From Comamonas sp. (lineage in GTDB: Bacteria; Pseudomonadota; Gammaproteobacteria; Burkholderiales; Burkholderiaceae_C): 64,000 bases of DNA. The stretch covers positions 1 to 64,000 of the forward strand of contig NZ_SPEY01000025.1 in NCBI RefSeq assembly GCF_009360615.1, given 5' to 3'. Numbering within the stretch: position 1 is the first letter of the stretch; each line of letters begins with the position of its first letter. Below the pieces are notes generated by a model. It saw only the letters and a list, made by a program, of their open reading frames with translations, did no database searches and was not told where the DNA came from. Below, in pieces: positions 29,144-37,922 of the stretch. A program made the translations under genes and the position numbers.

Positions 29144-30172
29144 ATGTTTCGACGACCCCTGTTTGCACTGGCCGCCGTTGCCAGCCTGTGCGCCCCTGCG
29201 CTGTCCGCCCACGCCGAGGACATCACGCTCTACACCACCCGTGAACCGGCACTGATCCAGCCCTTGCTGGCGGCCTTCACGGCCCAGACCCAAATCGGTG
29301 TGAAGACGGTCTTCGTCAAGGACGGTCTGCTGGAGCGCGTCAAGGCCGAGGGTCAGCGCTCGCCTGCCGACGTGCTGATGACGGTGGACATCGGCAATCT
29401 GCTGGATCTGGTGGACGGTGGCGTGACCCAGCCCGTCAAGTCCGGCGTGCTGGAGGCGGCCATTCCGGCCCCGCTGCGCGCCGCAGACAACCAGTGGTTT
29501 GCGCTGTCCATGCGGGCCCGCGTGCTGTATGCGGAAAAGGACATGAAGATCGGTGCCTTCCGCTATGAAGACCTGGCAAAGCCCCAGTTCAAGGGCAAGG
29601 TCTGCAGCCGTGCCGGCCAGCACCCCTACAACACGGCGCTGATTGCCGCCATGATTGCCCATGACGGCGAAGCCAAGACCGAGCAGTGGCTCAAGGGCGT
29701 CAAGGCCAATCTGGCACGCAAGGCCACGGGCGGCGACCGTGACGTGGCGCGTGACATCCTGGGGGGGATTTGCGATGTGGGCCTGGCCAACACCTATTAC
29801 GTGGGCCATATGAAGGCGGCCAAGGAAGGCACGGACGCACGCAAGTGGGGCGATGCCATCAAGGTCGTCAAGCCCGGCTTCAACGATCCCAAGAGCGGCA
29901 CGCATATCAATATCAGCGGTGCCTCGGTGGCCAAGCATGCGCCCCACCGGGAGCAGGCCGTGAAGCTGCTGGAGTTCCTGGTCTCCGAGCCGGCTCAGAA
30001 TATGTACGCCCAGGCCAATTACGAGCACCCGGTGCGCAAGGGCGTGGCGCTGGACCCCGTGGTGGCCCAGAGCATTGGCGAGATCAGGATCGATCCGCTG
30101 CCGCTGACCGAGATCGCCAAGCACCGCAAGGCGGCCAGCGTGCTGGTCGACAAGGTGGGATTCGACAAGTAA
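29144..30172 (+). CDS. fbpA: periplasmic ferric-iron-binding protein of an ABC transporter
   Basis: A 342-residue precursor with signal peptide (cleavage after SAHA, residue 24) starting the mature protein EDITLYTTREPALI. It belongs to the FbpA/FutA/AfuA branch of periplasmic ferric-binding proteins. The tandem tyrosines that coordinate iron are Tyr218-Tyr219 in ANTYYVGHM, and the segment PYNTALIAAMIAHDG is typical. It would deliver Fe(III) to the permease encoded downstream. ATG 29144 has GGAG 7 bp upstream, and the preceding in-frame codons at 29108 lack such a site. A Fur-box-like site upstream suggests repression by iron. Confidence 0.9.
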   Translation: MFRRPLFALAAVASLCAPALSAHAEDITLYTTREPALIQPLLAAFTAQTQIGVKTVFVKDGLLERVKAEGQRSPADVLMTVDIGNLLDLVDGGVTQPVKSGVLEAAIPAPLRAADNQWFALSMRARVLYAEKDMKIGAFRYEDLAKPQFKGKVCSRAGQHPYNTALIAAMIAHDGEAKTEQWLKGVKANLARKATGGDRDVARDILGGICDVGLANTYYVGHMKAAKEGTDARKWGDAIKVVKPGFNDPKSGTHINISGASVAKHAPHREQAVKLLEFLVSEPAQNMYAQANYEHPVRKGVALDPVVAQSIGEIRIDPLPLTEIAKHRKAASVLVDKVGFDK

Positions 30173-30180
30173 ACATCCCT

Positions 30181-30272
30181 GAGCGGCCCCGCCGCTTCCC
30201 CTCGCTTTTCGCGCTGCGCGCTAGGGGAGGGGACGACAGCATCGCAGCGGGGCGCCCCTTGCTTGCTGTCCC
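30181..30272. repeat. GC-rich dispersed intergenic repeat, copy 4 (inverted)
   Basis: CCGCTTCCCCTCGCTTTTCG and GCGCTAGGGGAGGGGACGAC form a long hairpin. It is related in reverse orientation to copies 2 and 3. It lies inside the iron transporter operon, between the binding-protein and permease genes, where it could attenuate or stabilise mRNA ends. Confidence 0.65.
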
Positions 30273-30376
30273 TTGCCTAGGTGCATGCTTGTTCTAGCAT
30301 TGCGCTCCTGTTTGAGCCGCTTTGCCGGGGCAAGTCTGTTTCTGGGCGTTGGTCTTGCCGTGATCGTTTTGTCTTG

Positions 30377-32029
30377 ATGTTGTCTTTTCTTCGTTCAGGG
30401 CTGCGGCCCGTCGGGCCGGTATGGCAGGGTGCAAGCTGGTCGATTGCGCTGGGGGTGTTTGCGCCCATTGCCTCGCTGGCCTGGCTGGCGCTGGGGGCAG
30501 ACTGGGCGCACTGGCAGGATCTGCTGCGTTATGTGCTGCCCGATGCCGCCGCCAATACGGTCTGGTTGCTGGGTGGGGTCGGCCTGGTGGTGCTGCTGGT
30601 GGGCACGGGCTGTGCGTGGCTGGTGACGGCCTGTGATTTCCCGGGACGGCGCTGGCTGCACTGGGCGCTGCTGCTGCCGCTGGCCATGCCGGCCTATATC
30701 GTGGCCTTTGCCTATCTGGATCTGCTGCACCCCATAGGCCCGGTGCAGGGGGCGCTGCGCTGGCTGCTGGGCTACGACAGCCCGCGTCAGTGGCGCCTGC
30801 CCGATCTGCGCTCCATGGGCGGTGCGATCTTCGTGCTGGGCTTCACGCTCTACCCCTATGTGTATATGACGGCCCGGGCCATGTTCATGACCCAGCCGGC
30901 GCATCTGATGGAAGCGGCCCGTTCTCTGGGGGAAACCCGCTGGGGCGCTTTCTGGCGCGTGGCCCTGCCCATGGCGCGGCCGGCGCTGGCCGTGGGCCTG
31001 AGCCTGTCGCTGCTGGAGACGCTCAACGATATCGGTGCGTCCGAGTTTCTGGGGGTGCACACGCTCACGGTGTCGATCTACACCACCTGGGTCACGCGCT
31101 CCGATCTGGCCGGTGCCGCGCAGATTGCCTGCTCCATGCTGCTGGCCGTGGTGGCCCTGGTCTGGCTGGAGCGACAGGGTCGCAGTCGCCAGCGTTTTGG
31201 TTCGGCCCAGCGTATGCGTGCCATCGCGCCGCATCGCCTGCCCGCAGGCACGGCCTGGCTGGCCACGCTGGCCTGCAGCCTGCCGGTGCTGATCGGCTTC
31301 GCCGCACCTGCAGCCTATCTGGCCTGGGAAAGCGGCAAGCGTCTGGTGCACGGCTCGGGCGTGTCCGACGGGCTGATATCCAGCCTGCTCAACACACTGG
31401 GGCTGGCGCTGGGCGTGACCGTGATCGCGGTGGCTGCGGGTCTTGTCGTGGCCTGGGCCACGCGCACCGGCATCAGCACGCGGGCGCCGTCACGCTGGCC
31501 GGCGCAGCTGGCGGCGCTGGGCTACGCCGTGCCGGGCACGGTGCTGGCCATCGGCCTGTTGACGCCGGCACTGGCCTTTGACGCCGGTCTGGCCCAGCTG
31601 TTTGGAATGGACGGTCTGCCGCTGATGGGGCAGGGCATTGTGCTGGTGGCTGCCTGCGTGATTCGCTTTCTGGTCATGCCCGTGGGCGGTATCGAGGCCG
31701 GACTGGCGCGTATTCCGCCGACGCTGGAGCAGGCCTCGCGCCTGCTGGGCGAAAGCCGCCTGGGCACGCTGCGCCGCATACACCTGCCGCTGCTACGGCC
31801 TGCCATGGCCACCAGTGCCATGCTGGTGTTTGTCGACGCCATGAAGGAGCTGCCCGCCACCTTGCTGCTGCGCCCGGCCGATTTCGATACCCTGGCCACC
31901 TGGCTCTATGCCGAAGCCGCGCGCGGCACCTATGAGGAGGGCGCGATCGCCGCATTGTGCATTGTGGTCGCGGGGCTGATTCCCGTGCTGCTGCTGGCAC
32001 GCACGCAGCACTCGGGTGGACAGCGATGA
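30377..32029 (+). CDS. fbpB: ferric-iron ABC transporter permease (fused two-domain)
   Basis: A 550-residue inner-membrane permease of about twelve transmembrane segments in two homologous halves, as in FbpB/SfuB. Each half ends with the cytoplasmic EAA loop that contacts the ATPase: EAARSLGETRWGAFWRV in the first and EQASRLLGESRLGTLRRI in the second. It would pass Fe(III) from the binding protein into the cytoplasm. ATG 30377 is chosen because it gives the usual short N-terminus; no strong ribosome-binding site is seen. It is separated from fbpA by a repeat and from fbpC by a 166-bp segment with inverted repeats. Confidence 0.9.
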   Translation: MLSFLRSGLRPVGPVWQGASWSIALGVFAPIASLAWLALGADWAHWQDLLRYVLPDAAANTVWLLGGVGLVVLLVGTGCAWLVTACDFPGRRWLHWALLLPLAMPAYIVAFAYLDLLHPIGPVQGALRWLLGYDSPRQWRLPDLRSMGGAIFVLGFTLYPYVYMTARAMFMTQPAHLMEAARSLGETRWGAFWRVALPMARPALAVGLSLSLLETLNDIGASEFLGVHTLTVSIYTTWVTRSDLAGAAQIACSMLLAVVALVWLERQGRSRQRFGSAQRMRAIAPHRLPAGTAWLATLACSLPVLIGFAAPAAYLAWESGKRLVHGSGVSDGLISSLLNTLGLALGVTVIAVAAGLVVAWATRTGISTRAPSRWPAQLAALGYAVPGTVLAIGLLTPALAFDAGLAQLFGMDGLPLMGQGIVLVAACVIRFLVMPVGGIEAGLARIPPTLEQASRLLGESRLGTLRRIHLPLLRPAMATSAMLVFVDAMKELPATLLLRPADFDTLATWLYAEAARGTYEEGAIAALCIVVAGLIPVLLLARTQHSGGQR

Positions 32030-32103
32030 ACAGGCGTGAAAATCGGCTGAAGCGCTTATTGTTATTGCGCAGGCAGCTATTGAATGTGAATAAGATGAAC
32101 AGG

Positions 32104-32178
32104 ACTTGCGCAAACAAGAACGCCGCAACGGTCTGCCTGCTGAGGCCGTCGTCTCGCCTGAACCCGTTTTGCGCAAGT
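32104..32178. repeat. 11-bp perfect inverted repeat upstream of fbpC
   Basis: ACTTGCGCAAA (32104-32114) and TTTGCGCAAGT (32168-32178) are exact reverse complements 53 bp apart, and each contains the self-palindromic TTGCGCAA. The right arm is 17 bp before the fbpC start. They could be a regulator pair-site or a hairpin. The adjoining segment 32037-32085 resembles a short dispersed palindromic repeat. Confidence 0.55.
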
Positions 32179-32195
32179 CGTGATGAAGTGACTGC

Positions 32196-32855
32196 ATGAC
32201 CGCCTCTCTACAAATTGCGCAGCTGCGACTGGGCTATGAAACGCCTACGGGTCTGCACACCGTGCTGCAGGACTTTGATCTGCATGTGCCGGCCGGTCAT
32301 ATCGCCAGCCTGCTGGGCCCCTCGGGCTGCGGCAAGACCTCGGTGCTGCGAGCGATCGCGGGCTTCGAGCCGGTACGCGCGGGCGGCATTCACCTGGGCA
32401 AGGTGCTGCTCTCGGGTCCCGGCACGCATCTGCCTCCCGAGCAGCGCCATGTGGGCATGATGTTTCAGGAGTATGGCCTGTTCCCACATCTGACGGCCGC
32501 ACAGAACGTGGGCTTCGGCCTGCGCCGCAGCAGCAGGCCCGAGCGTGATCGGCGTGTCCAGGAGCTGTTGGCGGTGGTGGGTCTGGCGGATGCGGGCGGC
32601 AAGTTTCCGCACGAGCTGTCCGGTGGGCAGCAGCAGCGCGTGGCGCTGGCCCGTGCCCTGGCGCCGGAACCGGCCCTGCTGCTGCTCGATGAGCCGTTTT
32701 CGAATCTCGATGCCGCCACGCGCGAGCGGCTGACGCTGGAGGTGCGCGACATCCTGCGGTCTGCCGGGCAGACGGCGATTCTGGTCACGCACAATGCGCA
32801 GGAGGCCGAAACCATGGCCGACCAGATCTGCCGGATGACCCCGGCGCAGTCCTGA
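32196..32855 (+). CDS. fbpC: ferric-iron ABC transporter ATP-binding protein
   Basis: A 219-residue ABC ATPase with Walker A GPSGCGKT (residues 41-48), signature LSGGQQQR (141-148), Walker B LLLLDEP (161-167) and switch His199 in VTHNAQEAE. It powers the transporter formed with fbpB. Typical FbpC proteins are about 350 residues with a C-terminal regulatory TOBE domain; this one ends soon after the nucleotide-binding domain, with no sign of a frameshifted continuation before the convergent gene at 32870. A natural short form is therefore more likely than truncation. Confidence 0.87.
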   Translation: MTASLQIAQLRLGYETPTGLHTVLQDFDLHVPAGHIASLLGPSGCGKTSVLRAIAGFEPVRAGGIHLGKVLLSGPGTHLPPEQRHVGMMFQEYGLFPHLTAAQNVGFGLRRSSRPERDRRVQELLAVVGLADAGGKFPHELSGGQQQRVALARALAPEPALLLLDEPFSNLDAATRERLTLEVRDILRSAGQTAILVTHNAQEAETMADQICRMTPAQS

Positions 32856-32869
32856 GCGAGGCCTGTGGT

Positions 32870-33838
32870 CTACAGCAGGACCCGGCCTGAGGTGACGGTC
32901 ACCGTGTGGCCGCCCACCCAGAGCTTGCCGTTGGCGGCGGTCTGCACATGGACCTGTCCGTCACGGCCGACGCAAACACCTTGCGCCGCGATATAGGGCG
33001 TCTGCAGCAGACCTTCGCCTGTCAGCCATTGGGCCAGCGCAGCATTCAGGCTGCCGGTGACGGGGTCTTCGCTGGCGGTTTCTCCGATCAGGGCGCGTAC
33101 TTCCAGGCGCGGCTGCGCAGAGGTCCCCCGTTCCTGGGCAGCTTCTGACGCCTGCTTGGCAAAAGCGCGGGCTTCACGGCTGGAGCGGCCGATCAGCAGG
33201 GGCGCATCGTCCGGCCCGTGGAGGGCCGCCAGGCCTGCCTTGGCGTCCAGCCTCCTGAGCGCTGCAAAATCGGGTTCCACGCCCAGCACGGTGTCCGGGT
33301 GATCAAGCAGCAGGCCCAGCCAGGGCGATCCGTTATCGAGGCTGCGTGCCATCAGCACCTGCTCGCGCCGCAGGCCCAGGGCCTGCAGCACGGGGGCCAG
33401 CTCCTGCTCGGGAACCGCTTGGGATTCGAGGGAGGGTGCTTCGAAGAACAGTGCGCCTTTCGCATCGCAGCCAATGGCGACCAGGCCTTTCTTGCACTCC
33501 TGCAGCACCTGTTCGGGGTCGCGCGGCCGTCCGCCCTGGGCCAGCCAGGCATGGCAGCTGCCCAGTGTGGGGTGGCCGGCGAAAGCCAGCTCGCCGGCGG
33601 GCGTGAAGATGCGCAGCCGATAGTCGGCGCCAGCGGCCTGTGCCTGTGCGCTGGGCTGCAGCACAAAGGTGGTTTCCGACAGATTGGTCCAGCGCGCAAA
33701 GGCCTGCATCTGCGCATCGTCCAGGCCATCGGCTCCCAGCACCACGGCCACGGGGTTGCCGAGCAGTGCGGTGGATGTGAATACGTCCACGGTCATGTAG
33801 GGGCGGGACAGAGCGGCAAGGGAGGCAGGGGCAGACAT
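32870..33838 (-). CDS. PhzF family isomerase/epimerase-like protein
   Basis: A 322-residue protein of the PhzF family, which has two diaminopimelate-epimerase-like halves. The start YMTVDVFTSTALLGNPVAVVL and the segment RWTNLSETTFVL, with the catalytic Glu55, are characteristic, as are FTPAGELAFAGHPTLGS and the later DPVTGSLNAALAQWL. PhzF itself isomerises a phenazine precursor; most relatives, like this one outside a phenazine operon, have unknown substrates. It is convergent with fbpC, with 14 bp between the two stops. Confidence 0.85.
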   Translation of the reverse strand: MSAPASLAALSRPYMTVDVFTSTALLGNPVAVVLGADGLDDAQMQAFARWTNLSETTFVLQPSAQAQAAGADYRLRIFTPAGELAFAGHPTLGSCHAWLAQGGRPRDPEQVLQECKKGLVAIGCDAKGALFFEAPSLESQAVPEQELAPVLQALGLRREQVLMARSLDNGSPWLGLLLDHPDTVLGVEPDFAALRRLDAKAGLAALHGPDDAPLLIGRSSREARAFAKQASEAAQERGTSAQPRLEVRALIGETASEDPVTGSLNAALAQWLTGEGLLQTPYIAAQGVCVGRDGQVHVQTAANGKLWVGGHTVTVTSGRVLL

Positions 33839-33933
33839 GGGCAGCGATTGTCGGCAAAAAGAAAAACCGGCGCTGCACGGTGGTTCGTGTCAGGCCGGTT
33901 GATAAGGCGCCACATATGCCAAGCGGTGTCAGG

Positions 33934-34034
33934 GACACCGAGGAAGCGCCGCCGCGCACCGAGGGGGCGGCCCCTTCCCGCGAAGCGAAAGAGGGTGAAG
34001 GCGGGGCCGCCTGGGCGCGGAGCGCCCTGGGTGG
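33934..34034. repeat. GC-rich dispersed intergenic repeat, copy 5
   Basis: Begins GACACCGAGGAAG like copy 1 and has hairpin arms GGCCCCTTCCC and AAGGCGGGGCC. It ends about 11 bp from the stop of the aminotransferase gene, the same position relative to a minus-strand gene end as copies 1 and 3. Confidence 0.75.
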
Positions 34035-34045
34035 GACCTTTCAGA

Positions 34046-35224
34046 TCAGAGGCTGGCCCTGATGGCCTCGGCCAGGGACTTGATGCCGGCCTGGATCTGT
34101 TCGGCAGACACCGTCACATAGGACAGGCGCAGCGTGTTGGTCTGTGCATCGCCGGCGTAGAAGGGGGCGCCGGGCACGAAAGCCATGTTGCGTTCCACGG
34201 CCTTGGCCAGCAGGGCCTGGGCATCCATGCCTGCAGGCAGCCTGACCCAGAGGAACATGCCGCCCACGGGACGTGTCCACTTCACATCGAGGCCGGCCAT
34301 CTCGCGCTCCAGGGCCATCAGCATCACATCGCGCTGGGCTTTGTACATGGCGCGGATGGTGGGCACATGGCGCTCCAGGAAGCCGTCCTTGATGACTTCG
34401 GCCACCACGCGCTGGTTGAAGCTGGGGGTGTGCAGGTCGGCAGCCTGCTTGGCCTGGGTCAGCTTGCCGTACACGGACCTGGGTGCGACGATGAAGCCGA
34501 TGCGCAGGCCGGGAGCCAGCACCTTGGAGAACGAGCCCATGTAGATCACGCCCTCGGGGTTGCGTGCAGCCAGGGGCAGGGGCGGCTCCTGCTCGTACCA
34601 GAGGTCGCCGTAGGGATTGTCCTCGATCAGGGGGATGTCCCGTTCCCGGGCCATCTCCACGAGGGCCTGACGGCGGGCATCGCTCATGGTGCGGCCGGTG
34701 GGATTCTGGAAGTTGGGCAGCACATAGGCCAGACGCGCCTTGTCGGCACCGCTGCCGATCTGCCGGGAGAAGTCCTCGATCAGCATGCCTTCGTCATCGC
34801 TGTCCACGCCGACGGCCACGGGCTCCATGGGGGTGAAGGCCTGCAACGCGCCGAGGTAGGTGGGCTTCTCGACCAGCAGACGGCTGCCCTTGTCCAGGAA
34901 CACCTTGCCGATCAGGTCCAGCGCCTGCTGGCTGCCGGTGGTGATCAGGATCTGCTCGGGATCGACGTTCCAGGGCAGGAAGTCGGCAATTGCCTGGCGC
35001 AGCGGGGCAAAGCCTTCGGTGGTCGAGTACTGCAGGGCTGCGGCGCCGTCGCGCTGCATCACGGCCTGGCAGGCTTCGGTGAACGCGTCCAGGGGGAAGG
35101 CCTTGGGGGAGGGCAGGCCGCCAGCCATGCTGATGATGCCGGGGCGGTCGGTCAGCTTGAGGATCTCGCGGATGGCGGAGGAGTTCATCTTGGCAGCACG
35201 TTCTGCCAGCGTCCAGGTTGTCAT
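34046..35224 (-). CDS. PLP-dependent aminotransferase, fold type I (LysN/2-aminoadipate type)
   Basis: A 392-residue aminotransferase. The PLP Schiff-base lysine is Lys234 in MGSFSKVLAPGLR; the N-x-x-N-P-T-G element is NFQNPTGRTM (171-180), and EDNPYGDLWY (201-210) supplies the cofactor-binding Asp and Tyr. The overall wording resembles class I enzymes such as 2-aminoadipate or aromatic aminotransferases and MocR-like C-domains. It would transfer an amino group from an amino acid to a 2-oxo acid. It is divergent from a MocR-type regulator 382 bp away, which often controls such genes. Confidence 0.87.
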   Translation of the reverse strand: MTTWTLAERAAKMNSSAIREILKLTDRPGIISMAGGLPSPKAFPLDAFTEACQAVMQRDGAAALQYSTTEGFAPLRQAIADFLPWNVDPEQILITTGSQQALDLIGKVFLDKGSRLLVEKPTYLGALQAFTPMEPVAVGVDSDDEGMLIEDFSRQIGSGADKARLAYVLPNFQNPTGRTMSDARRQALVEMARERDIPLIEDNPYGDLWYEQEPPLPLAARNPEGVIYMGSFSKVLAPGLRIGFIVAPRSVYGKLTQAKQAADLHTPSFNQRVVAEVIKDGFLERHVPTIRAMYKAQRDVMLMALEREMAGLDVKWTRPVGGMFLWVRLPAGMDAQALLAKAVERNMAFVPGAPFYAGDAQTNTLRLSYVTVSAEQIQAGIKSLAEAIRASL

Positions 35225-35606
35225 AAAACAGTACTCGATCTTCTACGTTGCCAGCCCGGGCAGGGGCTGGGCGGTGTGCATTCTCACGCCCTTGTCGGGC
35301 ATGCGCCGGCCAGAGCGAGGGCTCGGGATGCAACACTGCGGCGAGGCGAGCGCTGCAGCCCTGCTCCGGCAGGTGGGCTTATTGTGTCGCTGCCGGTTTG
35401 CCTGTGTGGGCTGGCGGGCAATTGCGACGATGTGGTCTTCAGCCGGTGCGGCCGCAGACCGTGACCAAAGCCCTGTGTGGAGGGCGGCCAAGCGATATGG
35501 ATGGACTCAATATACGCGTGAGACCATTACAGTACCTATACAGACAGTCTTACAAGAATGGCTTCTGTATTGGTAATCGCTTCGATACAGTTCACTGCAC
35601 GTCATC
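35225..35606. promoter_or_regulatory. divergent promoter region with ATACAG repeats, putative MocR operator
   Basis: The 382-bp gap between the aminotransferase and MocR genes contains ATACAG at 35538-35543, CTGTAT at 35565-35570 and ATACAG at 35585-35590, plus TTACAG at 35527-35532. The last two canonical copies form an inverted pair 14 bp apart that ends 16 bp before the mocR start. MocR regulators commonly bind direct repeats near their own promoters. No gene is seen in the rest of the gap. Confidence 0.45.
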
Positions 35607-37079
35607 ATGTCCATCTCTCTGTCCCGCCAGGCCGCGCTGACCCTGACCCAGCAACTCGCCGAGCGCCTGGCCGAGCGCATACGCACGCGGCTGCTGCCAG
35701 CCGGTGCGCGCTTGCCTTCGGTGCGTGAATGCGCGCGTCAGCAAGGCGTGAGCCCCTACACGGTAGTGGCCGCCTACGATCTGCTGCAGGCCCAGGGACT
35801 GGTCGAAGCGCGGCCGCAGCGGGGCTTTTATGTGCGAGATATTGTGCAAAACCCGCTCCAGACGCCTGATGGAGAATCGCATTTTGCGATTCATGAAGGA
35901 GCAATCAATACCCCGGTAGGCATTCCGCCGGGTACGCGCATCAACGCCACCATGCTGATTCGCGGCATGTTTGTCGAGAGCGTGGCCGGCAAACCCCAGC
36001 CCGGTGCCGGTGTGCTTCCCGCCGAATGGCTGGATGCGGGCTTTCTGGTGGCGGCCATGCGCAAGGTCACCAGCGGGCAGGCACTGCGCGAATCGCTGGT
36101 GCGCTATGGAGAACCGATGGGCGACAGCCGACTGCGCGAGGCGCTGGCGCGGCGCCTGCAGCGCATAGGCATCGCGGCCGGACCGGGCCAGATCATCACC
36201 ACCCTGGGTGCGACCCAGGCGCTGGACATTGTGAGCCGGGCCCTGCTGCAGCCCGGCGATCCGGTGATGGTGGAAGAACCGGGCTGGGCCGTGGAATATG
36301 CGCGCCTGGCCGCCATGGGCATGCGCGTGCTGCCGGTGCCGCGCGGGCCCGAGGGGCCGGACATGGCCGTGATGCAGCGCTATTGCGAGACCATGGCCCC
36401 CAAGCTCTATGTGAGTGTCAGCGTGCTGCACAACCCCACGGGCTACAGCCTGAGCGCTGCCAGTGCCCACGAAGTGCTGCAGATGGCGCAGCGTCATGGC
36501 TTCTATGTGGTGGAGGACGACAGCTACTGCCACATCGCGCCCGACCACGCACCCCGCGTGTCGGTGCTGGACCGGCTGCAGCGCAGCATCTACATCAGCG
36601 GCTTTGCCAAGGTGCTGGTGCCCAACTGGCGCCTGGGCTATCTGGCAGCGCCGCCCGAGCTGGTCGAGAGACTGCTGGACACCAAGCTGCTGTCCACCCT
36701 GTCCACTCCGACCCCGATGGAGCAGGCCCTGGCCCTGTGCATGGAGCAAGGCCAGCTGCGCCGCCACGCCGAGCGGCTGCGCCAGCATCTGGCCCAGGCG
36801 CGCACGCGCAGCGTGGCGCTGGCCCAGGCAGCCGGGTGTCGTTTTGTCGCCGACCCTGCGGGCATGTTCGGCTGGGTGGATACCGGCGTGGATACCGAGG
36901 CGCTGACCCAGCTGCTGCTGGATGAGGGCTACATGATTGCGCCGGGCGCCATGTTCCATGCCAGCCGGGGATCCAGCACCTGCATGCGTATCAATTTCGC
37001 GACCACGCAGGACGCAGCCTTCTGGCGGGTCTTCGAACGCGTGGTGACCCGGATGCGGGCACAGGCACCGAGGTCCTAG
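35607..37079 (+). CDS. MocR-type transcriptional regulator (GntR helix-turn-helix plus aminotransferase-like domain)
   Basis: A 490-residue chimeric regulator. Residues 1-80 form a GntR-type winged helix (LPSVRECARQQGVSPYTVVAAYDLL). Residues about 130-485 are a fold type I aminotransferase-like domain with Lys335 in SGFAKVLVPNW as probable PLP attachment and HNPTGYSLS as the N-P-T-G loop. Such proteins sense PLP or amino-acid adducts and regulate adjacent genes. It is divergent from the aminotransferase gene, the usual target arrangement. Compared with PdxR or GabR, the ligand is unknown. Confidence 0.88.
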   Translation: MSISLSRQAALTLTQQLAERLAERIRTRLLPAGARLPSVRECARQQGVSPYTVVAAYDLLQAQGLVEARPQRGFYVRDIVQNPLQTPDGESHFAIHEGAINTPVGIPPGTRINATMLIRGMFVESVAGKPQPGAGVLPAEWLDAGFLVAAMRKVTSGQALRESLVRYGEPMGDSRLREALARRLQRIGIAAGPGQIITTLGATQALDIVSRALLQPGDPVMVEEPGWAVEYARLAAMGMRVLPVPRGPEGPDMAVMQRYCETMAPKLYVSVSVLHNPTGYSLSAASAHEVLQMAQRHGFYVVEDDSYCHIAPDHAPRVSVLDRLQRSIYISGFAKVLVPNWRLGYLAAPPELVERLLDTKLLSTLSTPTPMEQALALCMEQGQLRRHAERLRQHLAQARTRSVALAQAAGCRFVADPAGMFGWVDTGVDTEALTQLLLDEGYMIAPGAMFHASRGSSTCMRINFATTQDAAFWRVFERVVTRMRAQAPRS

Positions 37080-37094
37080 CGCCTGCTCATTCCC

Positions 37095-37922
37095 TCAGCT
37101 CCGTGTGACGGGACCTTGATGGACATGGCAGCCGGTGCGCTGCAGCAGCGCCTCAAAGGCGTCGGACATCAGAAATTCGAACTCCACGGGGCGCTGGCTG
37201 CCGATGGCGTCACCTGCCACCACACCGCTGGCCGGGTGGCACATCAGCAGGCCGCCATCCGCCATATGCGGCAGCCAGCCGGCCATCTGCCTGCCGTAGC
37301 TGTCGGCGTCGGGTGCGTCAAATCCATAGACGCCGCCAAAACCATGGTTCGTGGGAATGTCGGCGCGGCGCAGCCGCCGAGTGGTGGCCCAGCCGCCCAG
37401 CAAGGCAATGAGGGCCGCCTTGGGGCTGCGCCACAGGCCTGCGGCAGGCGCCGTGGAACGCACCCAGGGCATCTCTCGTCCGGCATAGCGCGCCTGGAGC
37501 TCCTGCAGCATGGCCGTGCGCAGCCCGGGCAACTGGTGCACATGCTGGTGGCCGTCGATGAAGTCAGGGGGGGTGCCCATCACCCGCTCGAAAGCATCGA
37601 GCTGTTCGCGCCAGGCCTGGCGCATCAGAGCCTGCGGCAACTGGCGGGTATAGGCCCGGCGCAGCACCTCTGTCAGCTCCCGGGCGGCATGCCGCCCGCC
37701 ATGGCTCTCTGTGAGGTTGAAGTGCAGGCCCACCGAAAGCCGGGGTCGCAAGTCCCGCAAGGCCACTGCGGCTTGCGGCCAGAGGGGGGAAGTGGTCATG
37801 CAGCTGGTGGCCGAGAGACGGCCGGCCGCCGTGAGCTGCTGCACGGCGTCGTCCACCAGCGGATGCAAGGCGTAATCATCGGCGCACAGCAGGAGGGCGC
37901 GTGAGGTCTTCATGGGAATCAT
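37095..37922 (-). CDS. ChbG/YdjC (NaxD/LgmC-like) carbohydrate deacetylase
   Basis: A 275-residue metal-dependent deacetylase of the YdjC/HpnK family. The metal-binding Asp pair is in LLLCADDYALH (residues 11-20), and His ligands are in VGLHFNLTES and IDGHQHVHQLPG. In Francisella NaxD and Bordetella LgmC, relatives deacetylate an undecaprenyl-phosphate-linked N-acetylhexosamine before its transfer to lipid A. Here it lies in one operon with a GT2 glycosyltransferase and GtrA, divergent from an ArnT-like gene, which fits that role. ATG 37922 overlaps the upstream stop (ATGA); ATG 37913 is an alternative. Confidence 0.8.
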   Translation of the reverse strand: MIPMKTSRALLLCADDYALHPLVDDAVQQLTAAGRLSATSCMTTSPLWPQAAVALRDLRPRLSVGLHFNLTESHGGRHAARELTEVLRRAYTRQLPQALMRQAWREQLDAFERVMGTPPDFIDGHQHVHQLPGLRTAMLQELQARYAGREMPWVRSTAPAAGLWRSPKAALIALLGGWATTRRLRRADIPTNHGFGGVYGFDAPDADSYGRQMAGWLPHMADGGLLMCHPASGVVAGDAIGSQRPVEFEFLMSDAFEALLQRTGCHVHQGPVTRS

